Origin: Salinispora pacifica CNR114
GTDB lineage: Bacteria; Actinomycetota; Actinomycetes; Mycobacteriales; Micromonosporaceae
Reading direction: 5' to 3'
Length of the DNA stretch: 45,675 nt
Assembly (NCBI RefSeq): GCF_000514775.1
Contig: NZ_AZWO01000038.1
Span: 1 to 45,675 of the forward strand
Part shown: piece by piece, positions 17,501-24,533 of the stretch
How the letters are laid out: each line of letters starts with the position of its first letter
How positions within the stretch are numbered: position 1 is the first letter of the stretch
Translations under genes and position numbers: made by a program
Notes under the pieces: generated by a model
The model's database searches: none
Seen by the model: the letters and a program-made list of their open reading frames with translations, nothing else
Told to the model about the DNA's origin: nothing

Positions 17501-19121
17501 GCCGGTCCGGCTCGCCCGGGCTGATGTCCAGCAGGGCGGGCGCGTCCGGGTCGGTCGCCGCCCGTACGCTCACCAGCTCGTGTAGCCCCAGCCCATCCGG
17601 GTACGCCCGGTCGGTGTTGTTCCAGGAGGCCAGGTCACGTCGCTCGGCGGGGCCGACCAACTCCAGCGCGGAGAGTGGCAGTTGCGGCCTGGTGGCCAAC
17701 GCCCACAGCACGGACCGGAACCGGTCGACGAACCGGGCGATGGTCACCTGGTCGAAGAGGTCGGTGTTGTAGTCGACCAGGGCGTTGAGGCCGGCCGGGG
17801 ACTCGTACACCGCGACGGTGAGCTCCATCCGGGCGGTCTCCCGCAGCACCGGCACCGGACGGACGACGAGACCCGCCCGAGGACCGGCGGCACTGGCTTG
17901 GTTCAGCACCAGCATCACCTGGAACAGTGGGTTGCGGCTCGGGTCGCGGGGCAGCCGCACGGTCTCGATGATCCGCTCGAAGGGCAGCTCGGCGTGCGTC
18001 AGGGACTCCACACAGGTACGCCGGACCCGGGCCAGCGCCTCGGCCAGCGTCGGGTCCCCGGACAGGTCGGTGCGCAGCGGCAGGCTGTTGACGAGCAGGC
18101 CGACCAGCTGCTGCTGCTCGGGGTTGGCGCGCAATGTCACCGGGGCGGCGACGCAGACGTCGTCGGTGCCGGCGAGGCGGGCCAGCAGTACCTGCAGACC
18201 GGCGAGCAGGATCATGAAACGGGTGCAGCCGGTCCGCTGGGCCAGACCGTCGAGCGCCGCGATCAGATCATCGGTGAGGGCGAAGCCGTGGGTACTGCCG
18301 GCGAAGGTCAGCGTGGCCGGTCGCGGCCGGTCGGTGGGCAGGTCGAGCACGCCGGAGCAGCCGGCCAGCCGTTCGGTCCAGAACTCGCGCGCCCGGTCGG
18401 CGGCGGCGCTGGCCAACCAGTCCCGCTGCCAGAGCACGTGGTCGGGAAAGTGCGTGGCCGGCGGTGGGGTCGAGGCTGGTGCGGGTGGGGTTGCGTTGGA
18501 CGTTGGGGCGGTGACCGCCCCGGTGCGCCGGCGGTGGTGGCCGTCGAGCAGCCCGGCGAGCACGATGTCGAGGGACTGCTCGTCGGCGATGATGTGGTGC
18601 AGGGCCACCACCAACAGGTGTTCGTCCCGGTCCAGCCGCCCCAACCGGACCCGCAGCAGGGGTGCCCGGCCCAGGTCGAACGGCGTTTCACTCTCCCGGC
18701 TGGCGACGGCGGTCGCTGCGGCCTCACGGGCGTCGGGCGCCACCGTGGTCAGCTCCTCCACGACAAGCTGACACCGGGCTGCCGGGTCGGTGGCGGGCAG
18801 GACGACCTGCTCCACCGCCCCGTCCCGCTGCACGAACCTGGTCCGGAGTGCCTCGTGCGCGGCGACGACATCGTCGAGCGCGGACTGCAGCGCGACGAGG
18901 TCCAACCGGCCGGTGACGCACACTGCCTTGCTGAGCACGTACGCCGTGTTTCCGGGCTGAAGTTGGTCGAGGAACCACATGCCCTCCTGCATCGGGGAGA
19001 GCGGCACCCGGGCACCCGGGTCCCGAGGGGGAATCCCGACCGGTTGCGCCCGGCGGGTCAGTCCCCGGCGGGCCATCAGCTCCCGGATCAGCTGTTCGCG
19101 GTCGGGCCCGGAGGCGTTCAT
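14586..19121 (-). CDS. NRPS3: C-A-T-reductase, terminal module
   Basis: A 1511-residue synthetase. The condensation domain (about 38-480) has LSPMQEGMWFLDQL and the active-site motif HHIIADE (175-181), where the usual final Gly is Glu. The adenylation domain (about 510-1035) has YVIHTSGSTGTPKG, SFDAAVGD, NHYGPTEA, YRTGDLGR and Lys in RHGKLDL. By hand alignment with GrsA-Phe its pocket reads DAGTMGHVCK: Asp235 indicates an alpha-amino acid, and two Gly leave room for a bulky, perhaps aromatic or kynurenine-like, side chain. The carrier Ser is 1078 (LGGHSLL). The C-terminal domain (about 1148-1511) is a thioester reductase with GATGFLG and Tyr1314/Lys1318 in GYNASKW, so release is reductive, to an aldehyde or alcohol. 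ATG overlaps the stop of NRPS2 (ATGA). Confidence 0.94.
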   Translation of the reverse strand: MNASGPDREQLIRELMARRGLTRRAQPVGIPPRDPGARVPLSPMQEGMWFLDQLQPGNTAYVLSKAVCVTGRLDLVALQSALDDVVAAHEALRTRFVQRDGAVEQVVLPATDPAARCQLVVEELTTVAPDAREAAATAVASRESETPFDLGRAPLLRVRLGRLDRDEHLLVVALHHIIADEQSLDIVLAGLLDGHHRRRTGAVTAPTSNATPPAPASTPPPATHFPDHVLWQRDWLASAAADRAREFWTERLAGCSGVLDLPTDRPRPATLTFAGSTHGFALTDDLIAALDGLAQRTGCTRFMILLAGLQVLLARLAGTDDVCVAAPVTLRANPEQQQLVGLLVNSLPLRTDLSGDPTLAEALARVRRTCVESLTHAELPFERIIETVRLPRDPSRNPLFQVMLVLNQASAAGPRAGLVVRPVPVLRETARMELTVAVYESPAGLNALVDYNTDLFDQVTIARFVDRFRSVLWALATRPQLPLSALELVGPAERRDLASWNNTDRAYPDGLGLHELVSVRAATDPDAPALLDISPGEPDRPALTYGRLDADADRLAAYLRRCGVRPDQPVGLALAAGRAAVTGILAILKAGAGYLPVDPSHPPARLRALLTAAGAPVCLADAELAATLAAGPDTHDDPPYVGIVLAVGPDGQPADVGPTGKPPPAAPRPVHPDQLAYVIHTSGSTGTPKGVMVSHRTAVNLALAFVDLHRIGPGDRLLMLPPLSFDAAVGDLFPALVSGATIVVHRQPAAITGTGLVELCRAHGLTLVDTAAPLWARWVTDLAARPGALDVGALRAMMVGGEPVDLATVRRWAELTAGRVTLHNHYGPTEATVCATTHATVDAADLPGLTRLPIGRPVPNVQVHVLDPDLRPVPIGLAGEVWIGGTAPARGYLDNPGATADRFVPNPYGPAGSRLYRTGDLGRHRADGSLEFLGRSDQQVKIRGHRIELGEVEAACAALPGMRRTAVVVDHAPTGPRLVAYLVADDATPVDPQARVTLRRRLPEYLVPAALIRVPDLPTNRHGKLDLAALPRPEEIDRVAHEPPTTPTELTLAGIWAELLDTDPVGRHDNFFDLGGHSLLAASLATRIRAALGVELPLRALFSTADLAGLAAVLDGVGPTRDGDVDLLRAEARLPADLAVPSGRSAAPARSVLCTGATGFLGAYLLADWLAHSSATVHCLVRADTPTAALDRVRGNLRRYGLWRPEYDARLIGVPGDLGAPRLGLSGAYFAELGEGLDAIVHNGGVVNFVAPYSTLRPANVGGTVEVLRLASAGRPSAVHLVSTLGVFVTPAHRGTLVREGDIPGDCDGLADGYNASKWVADALVRAARERGLPVSVHRPARITGDAGSGLGNTDDYFSRLLKTCVQLGAVPEIDDPADLAPVNYVGAGIGHLTRAGATTDHHYYNNQTMSYAALAAALASFGYPVTSVPYPRWRAALLDRPDAALARLAPLFEVDTPVRTQPDFDCTGTEATLAAAGITCPPADEGLLHTYLSAFVAAGFLAPPPGRGHG

Positions 19122-22100
19122 TCCGGGCCGTCCAGCAGGGCCCGTAGCTCCGCGTCGGAGAGGTCGGCCGCCTCCATCCGAAGGGCGGCGACGGCGTCGG
19201 TCTGGCCGGCTGTCTCCTCGGTGGAGCGCAGCGCGCGAGCCATCGCGTCGATCGTCGGCGCCTCGAAGAGGATCCGGATCGGCACCTCCGTCTCCAGCGC
19301 GGCGCCGATCCGACTCAACGCCTGCGCGCCGAGGAGGGAATGCCCACCGAGGCGGAAGAAGTCGTCGTGCACACCGACCCGCTCGACGTGCAGTACCTCC
19401 TGCCAGATCCCGGCGAGTAACTGCTCCAGGGGGTCGCGGGGGGCGACCCGCTCCACCCGCGAGTCGGTCCAGGTGGGGGTGGGCAGGGCCGTCCGGTCGA
19501 CCTTGCCGTTGCCGTTGAGCGGCAATGCGGTCATCGGCACCAGGGCCGCGGGAAGCATGTACTCCGGCAGCCGGCCGGCCAGGTCGGCACGGACCTGGTC
19601 AGTCAGGGAGTCCGGGGCAACGCCGTACGCCGGCACGGCGTACGCCACCAGGCGGGTGTCGCCGTCCCCGCCGGCCCAGGTGCCGACCACCGCGTCCGCC
19701 ACCAGGTCGTGGCCCCGGAGCAGGGACTCGATCTCGCCCAGCTCGATCCGAAACCCGCGCACCTTGACCTGATGGTCGGTGCGGCCAAGGAACTCCAGCC
19801 GGCCGTCGGCGCGCTGCCGGGCCAGGTCACCGGTGGCGTAGAGCCGGGCGCCGGGGTGGTCGGCGAACGGGTCGGGGACGAACCGATCAGCGGTCAGGCC
19901 GGGTCGGCCGTGGTATCCGCGCACCACACCGGACCCGCCGATGTGGATCTGTCCCACCACGCCCACCGGCACCGGCTGGTACGCCTCGTCGAGCAGGTAG
20001 ATCCGGGTGTTGGCGATCGGTGAACCGAGGTCCACCGCGGCCGGGGTCGGCCGCACGGGGGCGGCTGCGGACCAGACGGTGGTTTCGGTGGGCCCATAGC
20101 AGTTCCACAGGGTCCCGCCGTCGGCCTGCAGGGCGTCGGCAAGATCCCGGGACAGGGCCTCACCGCCACAGAGGCGCAGCCGCAGCGTCGGCGGTACCCC
20201 GCCGGACGCCTGCAGCAGTCGCCAGGTCGCCGGGGTGGCCTGCATGGCGGTGATCCCCGCTTCGGTGAGCCGACGACGCAGGGCCGGCCCATCGCCGACC
20301 TCGTCGGCGCCCACGACCAGCAGCGGGACGTCCAACAGCAGCGGCACCAGCAGTTCCAACACCGAGATGTCGAACGACAGGGTGGTGACCGCGGCGAACC
20401 GGTCCGCCGGCGTCAGGTCCAGGTCGTCGTGGAAGGAGGCAACGAGGTTGGTCACGCTGCGGTGCGGGACCGCCACCCCTTTCGGTCGACCGGTCGAACC
20501 CGAGGTGTAGATCAGGTATGCCAGTCCGTCCGGATGCGCCGGGACCGCCGGAAGTGGCTCAGCTGGGCCAGGCGTGTCGGTGGCATCGTCGAGCAGCACC
20601 GTCACCGAGCCCGCCAGCACCGGGTCGAGCCGCGCGACGACCGCCCGGTGGGTCAACACGACCCGGGTGCCGGAGTCGGCGAGCAGGTGGCGCAGCCGCT
20701 CCGGGGGCAGGGTGGGGTCGAGCGGCAGGTAACCAGCACCGGCCCGCCACACACCGAGCACCGCGGCGACCAGGTCGACACCCCGATCCAGGCAGATGCC
20801 GACCGGAGTGTCCGGGGCGACGCCGGCGGCGAGCAGCCGCCGGGCGATCTGTCCGGCCCGCCGGTGCAGCCCGGCCCGGTCCACCTGCCCGTCCGGACCG
20901 ATGACGGCAGGTGGAGCGCCGGACTCGGCGGGTTCGGTGGGGAGCAGGTCCAAAAGGGTGTCGACCGGCAGGGTGCCCCGATCGGTCTGATTCCACTCGA
21001 CCACGGCACGCCAGCGCTCCACTCCGCGCAGCAGCGGAATCCGGGTCAGGGGACGATCCGGCTCGGCGACCGCCGCGTCCAACAGAGTGCACAGGTGCCG
21101 GGCCAGCCGGTCGACGGTGCTGGCATCGAACAGATCGGTGTCGTACTCGAAGGCCAACCGCAGGGCGCCCTCAGCGGTCAGCTCACCGGCGAGGGTGAGG
21201 TCGAACTTGGCGGTGCCGCTGTCGACCCGCAGGGAGGTGGTCGTGCAACCGGCGAGCTGAAAGGCGTTCTGCGGCGCGTTCTGCAGGATCAGCTGGGCCT
21301 GGAAGATCGGCGCGTGGGCCAGGCTGCGTTCCGGCTGCAGCTCCTCAACCACCTTCTCGAACGGCACCTCGGCGTTGCCGAGACCGACGAGGGTGACCTC
21401 CCGTACCCGGTCGACGAGTTGCCGTAGCGAGGGGGAGCCCGCGGACGACACCCGCAGGGCAAGCGTGTTGACGAAGAAGCCGACCAGCCGCTCCAGGTCG
21501 GGATGCTCCCGACCGGCGACCGGGGCGCCGATCACGATGTCGTCCTGCCCACTGTGCCGGGACAACACCGCCTGGAACACGGCGAGCAGGGTCATGAACA
21601 TGGTGACCCCCGCGCCCTGGTTGAACTCCTCTACCCGGTCAACGGCCGCCGCCGGGACCGTGACGTAGTGGCAGGCACCCCGATACGAGCGATTGGCCGG
21701 GCGGGGCCGGTCGGTGGGGAGGCTGAGCAGGGCCGGCGCCCCACGCAGGTGCGTAGTCCAGTGGTCGAGCTGTCGGCGCAGCGCATCGCCGGCGAGCCGC
21801 TCCCGCTGCCAGACGGTGAAGTCGGCGTACTGGGTGGGCAGGTCGGGCAGGTTGGCCGGAGCACCTGCCAGCGCAGCCGCGTAGGCGGTCTCCAACTCCT
21901 GGAAGAGCACCCCGATCGACCAGGCGTCGAAGACGATGTGGTGCACGCAGAACGCCACATGGTGCCGATCCGGGCCGGTCCGGATCACCATCACCCGCAA
22001 CAGCGGACCCGCGGCCAGGTCGAACGGTCGCCCGGAGTGCGCCCGGACGAGCGTGGTGGCCTCGACCTCACACTGCTCCGCCGGCAGCCCGGTCAGATCC

Positions 22101-22432
22101 GTCTCGGTGAGATCCACCTCGGCGGTCGGCCGCACCACCTGCACTGGTTCGCCACCGGATTCACTGAATGTGGTACGCAGCGCCGGATGCCGGTTGACGA
22201 GCGTGGTCAGCGCGGTACGCAGCGCCGGGACGTCCAGTGGCCCGTCCACCTGGAAGGCGACCGGGATGTTGTAAACCGGGATGCCCCCGGTAAATCGGTC
22301 CAGGAACCACAGCCGCTGTTGGCCGAAGGAAACCGGGTAGCTGCGGGGCGCCTGGGCCCGCTCGGCGAGCAGGTGGGCCAGCAGGGCACGCTTGCCGCCG
22401 CTGTCGGGTGCGGTGGAGTCGGCGGTCGTCAT
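19118..22432 (-). CDS. NRPS2: C-A-T module, glycine predicted
   Basis: A 1104-residue elongation module. The condensation domain (about 32-465) starts with PVSFGQQRLWFLDRF; its catalytic motif is HHIVFDA (164-170), with Ala for the usual last Gly. The adenylation domain (about 485-990) has YLIYTSGSTGRPKG, SFDISVLE, MQATPATW, LCGGEAL, NCYGPTETTVWS and Lys in GNGKVDR. The pocket read by hand is DILQLGCVWK, eight of ten positions identical to the common glycine code DILQLGLIWK, so glycine is a good prediction. The carrier Ser is 1032 (LGGHSLLGAQ). A short acidic C-terminal tail (MEAADLSDAELRALLDG) may be a docking element to NRPS3. Both ends are coupled by ATGA overlaps. The gene gives module 3 of the line. 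Confidence 0.93.
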   Translation of the reverse strand: MTTADSTAPDSGGKRALLAHLLAERAQAPRSYPVSFGQQRLWFLDRFTGGIPVYNIPVAFQVDGPLDVPALRTALTTLVNRHPALRTTFSESGGEPVQVVRPTAEVDLTETDLTGLPAEQCEVEATTLVRAHSGRPFDLAAGPLLRVMVIRTGPDRHHVAFCVHHIVFDAWSIGVLFQELETAYAAALAGAPANLPDLPTQYADFTVWQRERLAGDALRRQLDHWTTHLRGAPALLSLPTDRPRPANRSYRGACHYVTVPAAAVDRVEEFNQGAGVTMFMTLLAVFQAVLSRHSGQDDIVIGAPVAGREHPDLERLVGFFVNTLALRVSSAGSPSLRQLVDRVREVTLVGLGNAEVPFEKVVEELQPERSLAHAPIFQAQLILQNAPQNAFQLAGCTTTSLRVDSGTAKFDLTLAGELTAEGALRLAFEYDTDLFDASTVDRLARHLCTLLDAAVAEPDRPLTRIPLLRGVERWRAVVEWNQTDRGTLPVDTLLDLLPTEPAESGAPPAVIGPDGQVDRAGLHRRAGQIARRLLAAGVAPDTPVGICLDRGVDLVAAVLGVWRAGAGYLPLDPTLPPERLRHLLADSGTRVVLTHRAVVARLDPVLAGSVTVLLDDATDTPGPAEPLPAVPAHPDGLAYLIYTSGSTGRPKGVAVPHRSVTNLVASFHDDLDLTPADRFAAVTTLSFDISVLELLVPLLLDVPLLVVGADEVGDGPALRRRLTEAGITAMQATPATWRLLQASGGVPPTLRLRLCGGEALSRDLADALQADGGTLWNCYGPTETTVWSAAAPVRPTPAAVDLGSPIANTRIYLLDEAYQPVPVGVVGQIHIGGSGVVRGYHGRPGLTADRFVPDPFADHPGARLYATGDLARQRADGRLEFLGRTDHQVKVRGFRIELGEIESLLRGHDLVADAVVGTWAGGDGDTRLVAYAVPAYGVAPDSLTDQVRADLAGRLPEYMLPAALVPMTALPLNGNGKVDRTALPTPTWTDSRVERVAPRDPLEQLLAGIWQEVLHVERVGVHDDFFRLGGHSLLGAQALSRIGAALETEVPIRILFEAPTIDAMARALRSTEETAGQTDAVAALRMEAADLSDAELRALLDGPE

Positions 22433-23172
22433 CGAACCCCCTGGTTCGTGTTCGGGTGCGGGATGCCGACGTTGGCGCTGGGTTCGGGCATCGGCAGACC
22501 GTGCCGTTGGGCGGCCGCCCGGACCTGCCCACGCAGCGAGGCCGGGCCGCCGTGCCCGAAGTACCGCAGGTAGCTGGCGAGGGTCACCGGGTCGTCGGCG
22601 AGAAACGGCAGATCACTGGCGACCATGTACCGGACCACCAGCATCGGAACGGGGCTCCGCAACGGCCGGAAGTCCGGGTTCCACAGGCCGCCCTTGGCTG
22701 GCGGTCCGTCGTGGAACTCACCGAGCATCAGCCCCTGGTCGGTGTAGTGCGGTTTGAGCCGCAGCTGGGTCCGATCCACGACCTGTCGGGCAACGTCGCC
22801 GGGCAGGTCCGGTAGCGTCAGCAGGATGGTCTTGAACTGGGCGGACGGCCCGGTGAGCGGGTCCAGCTGGTGGAACCAGTCCCGGTAGACCGCCAGCACC
22901 TCGTCCAGCTCCGCCTCATTGACGGTCTCCCCACGATGCACGGCCAGGTAGAAAACATCCCGGTCCAGGGAGCCCTGGGCGTACGGACAGACCGGGCCCT
23001 TACGGCCCAGCTCCGGATGGGGTGCACAGAGGTACTCCCGGGCCCAGGCGGCCACGGCCCGCACCTGGTCAACCGCTCCGGCCAACAGCGGGTGCAGCGC
23101 ATCGGCATCCAGGTCAGCCTGGGTGAACAAAATCTGTTTGGGGTCAAACGGAGCCCTCAGCACCGCCCTCAC
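22429..23172 (-). CDS. conserved protein of unknown function inside the NRPS operon (possibly DUF6875-type)
   Basis: A protein of about 247 residues, no signal peptide or membrane helix. The start is the GTG at 23172, which overlaps the stop of the monooxygenase gene (GTGA); the longer upstream frame is a shadow of that gene. Visible features are a GRKGPVCPYAQGSLDRDVFYLAVHRG segment with two cysteines in the N-terminal half, then DWFHQLDP, KTILLTLPDLP, GLMLGEFHDG, WNPDFRPLRSPVPMLVVRYMV and SDLPFLADDP. The CPF/CPY and SPVPMLxxRxMVxxD patterns match my recollection of DUF6875 proteins, which I could not check. Its fixed place between the monooxygenase and NRPS2, coupled on both sides, implies a dedicated role in making or loading a building block. 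Confidence 0.78.
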   Translation of the reverse strand: MRAVLRAPFDPKQILFTQADLDADALHPLLAGAVDQVRAVAAWAREYLCAPHPELGRKGPVCPYAQGSLDRDVFYLAVHRGETVNEAELDEVLAVYRDWFHQLDPLTGPSAQFKTILLTLPDLPGDVARQVVDRTQLRLKPHYTDQGLMLGEFHDGPPAKGGLWNPDFRPLRSPVPMLVVRYMVASDLPFLADDPVTLASYLRYFGHGGPASLRGQVRAAAQRHGLPMPEPSANVGIPHPNTNQGVR

Positions 23173-24533
23173 CGCCGGTTCGCGCGGCGGCGACGGCCGG
23201 CGCGTCGGGCGGCGGCGGTTACGGCAAGACCGGTGGCCAGGGCGAGCCCGACGCCGGCGCGGTGCAGGATACGGTCCTGACGGTTGGCGCGGGCCAGCGC
23301 GTCGGCGTACGGGATGGTGGTGTGCGCGACCATCGTGTACAGCGGCACCCAGCGTTGCGGCAACAGCCGGGCGAGCAGTCGATCGGCGGCAGCGGCGGCG
23401 CTGTAGCCGAACCGGTGCACCCGATTGCGCAGGTCCTCGAAGTTGGCGGTGGACAGGTCCGCGAGCACGTCGGTGTGCGGCTTTCGGGCCGCCTCGTAGG
23501 CGGCCAGCGCGGTGGCCCGGTCGGGGTGTGCGGTGAGACATTCGTCGAGCACCACGCAGTCCTCGAAAGCCGAGTTCATGCCCTGGCCGTAGAACGGGTA
23601 GACAGCATGTGCGGCATCACCGATCAGCACCACCCGGTCCGCGTACCGCCAGGGCGCGGTCCGGACGGTGACCAGGTGCCCGACCGGGTGCTCGGTGATC
23701 TCCCGGATCAGGTCGGGCATCAGCTCCTCCGCGTCGGGAAAGCGCTGGCGGAAGAAGTCCCGCACCGCCGCTGGGGTGTCGAGAGCGGCGAAGCTCACCG
23801 GGCCCTCGTACGCCATGAAGAGCGTGCAGGTCAGCGAGGCGTCCCGGTTGGGGTGAGCGACCATCATCGCCTCGTGGCCGGGCCAGACGTGCAGCGCCTC
23901 CAGTCGAACCCGGGGCTGACCGTCGGCGCCGACCGGGATGGTCAGCTCCTTGTATCCCCAGGGCAGGAACTCCTGGGCGTGGTTGGCACGCGACCCGTGC
24001 TGCAGCTGCTGCCGGACGGTGGAAAAAGCCCCGTCGGCACCGACAATCAGGTCCGCGGTGACTGTTCTCGGCTCGCCACCGGTGGTGGGGGCGACGTGCA
24101 CGGTGCCGGTCTCCCGGTCGAGGCTGGCCAGGAGATGATCGAAGTGGAACCGTACCTCCGGTTCGGCTTCGGCGGCGGTCACCACCAGTGAGATCAGCTC
24201 CTCCCGGAGTACCGAATGGAGGATCTCGTGCTCGCGCACCCCGTACGGCTGGGCGCGCACCCCACCGTCCGGCGAATGCACCACCCGTTCGCGCATCGGC
24301 ACACTGTGCTTGAGCACGTCGGCGAGGAGACCCACCCCGTCCAGCGCCCGCATGCCCCGGGCGGAGAGCCCCAGGTTGATCGACCGACCCTCCGGACGGG
24401 CCAGCGCGGAACGGGGGTCCGGTCGTCGCTCGAAGACGTCCACCTCGTAGCCCTGCCGGGCGAGGTACAGCGCGGCGAGCGAACCGGCCAGGCCGGCCCC
24501 GACGACGACCACACGTTCTCTGCGCCTGTTCAT
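23169..24533 (-). CDS. kmo: kynurenine 3-monooxygenase-like FAD hydroxylase
   Basis: A 454-residue flavoprotein. It has the N-terminal dinucleotide fold VVVVGAGLAGSLAALYLARQGYEVDVFERRPDPR, the second FAD motif VLIGDAAHAVYPFYGQGMNSAFED, and hallmarks of kynurenine 3-monooxygenase: RSINLGLSARGMRAL, PWGYKELTIP, HVWPGHEAMMVAHPNRDASLTCTLF and PLYTMVAHTTIPYADAL. The C-terminus carries a hydrophobic stretch (VGLALATGLAVTAAA) and an Arg-rich tail, like the membrane-targeting tails of some family members. Expected reaction: NADPH- and oxygen-dependent hydroxylation of kynurenine or a related aryl amine ortho to the amine. No other kynurenine-pathway gene is in the window. The ATG overlaps the NRPS1 stop (ATGA). 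Confidence 0.92.
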   Translation of the reverse strand: MNRRRERVVVVGAGLAGSLAALYLARQGYEVDVFERRPDPRSALARPEGRSINLGLSARGMRALDGVGLLADVLKHSVPMRERVVHSPDGGVRAQPYGVREHEILHSVLREELISLVVTAAEAEPEVRFHFDHLLASLDRETGTVHVAPTTGGEPRTVTADLIVGADGAFSTVRQQLQHGSRANHAQEFLPWGYKELTIPVGADGQPRVRLEALHVWPGHEAMMVAHPNRDASLTCTLFMAYEGPVSFAALDTPAAVRDFFRQRFPDAEELMPDLIREITEHPVGHLVTVRTAPWRYADRVVLIGDAAHAVYPFYGQGMNSAFEDCVVLDECLTAHPDRATALAAYEAARKPHTDVLADLSTANFEDLRNRVHRFGYSAAAAADRLLARLLPQRWVPLYTMVAHTTIPYADALARANRQDRILHRAGVGLALATGLAVTAAARRAGRRRRANRR

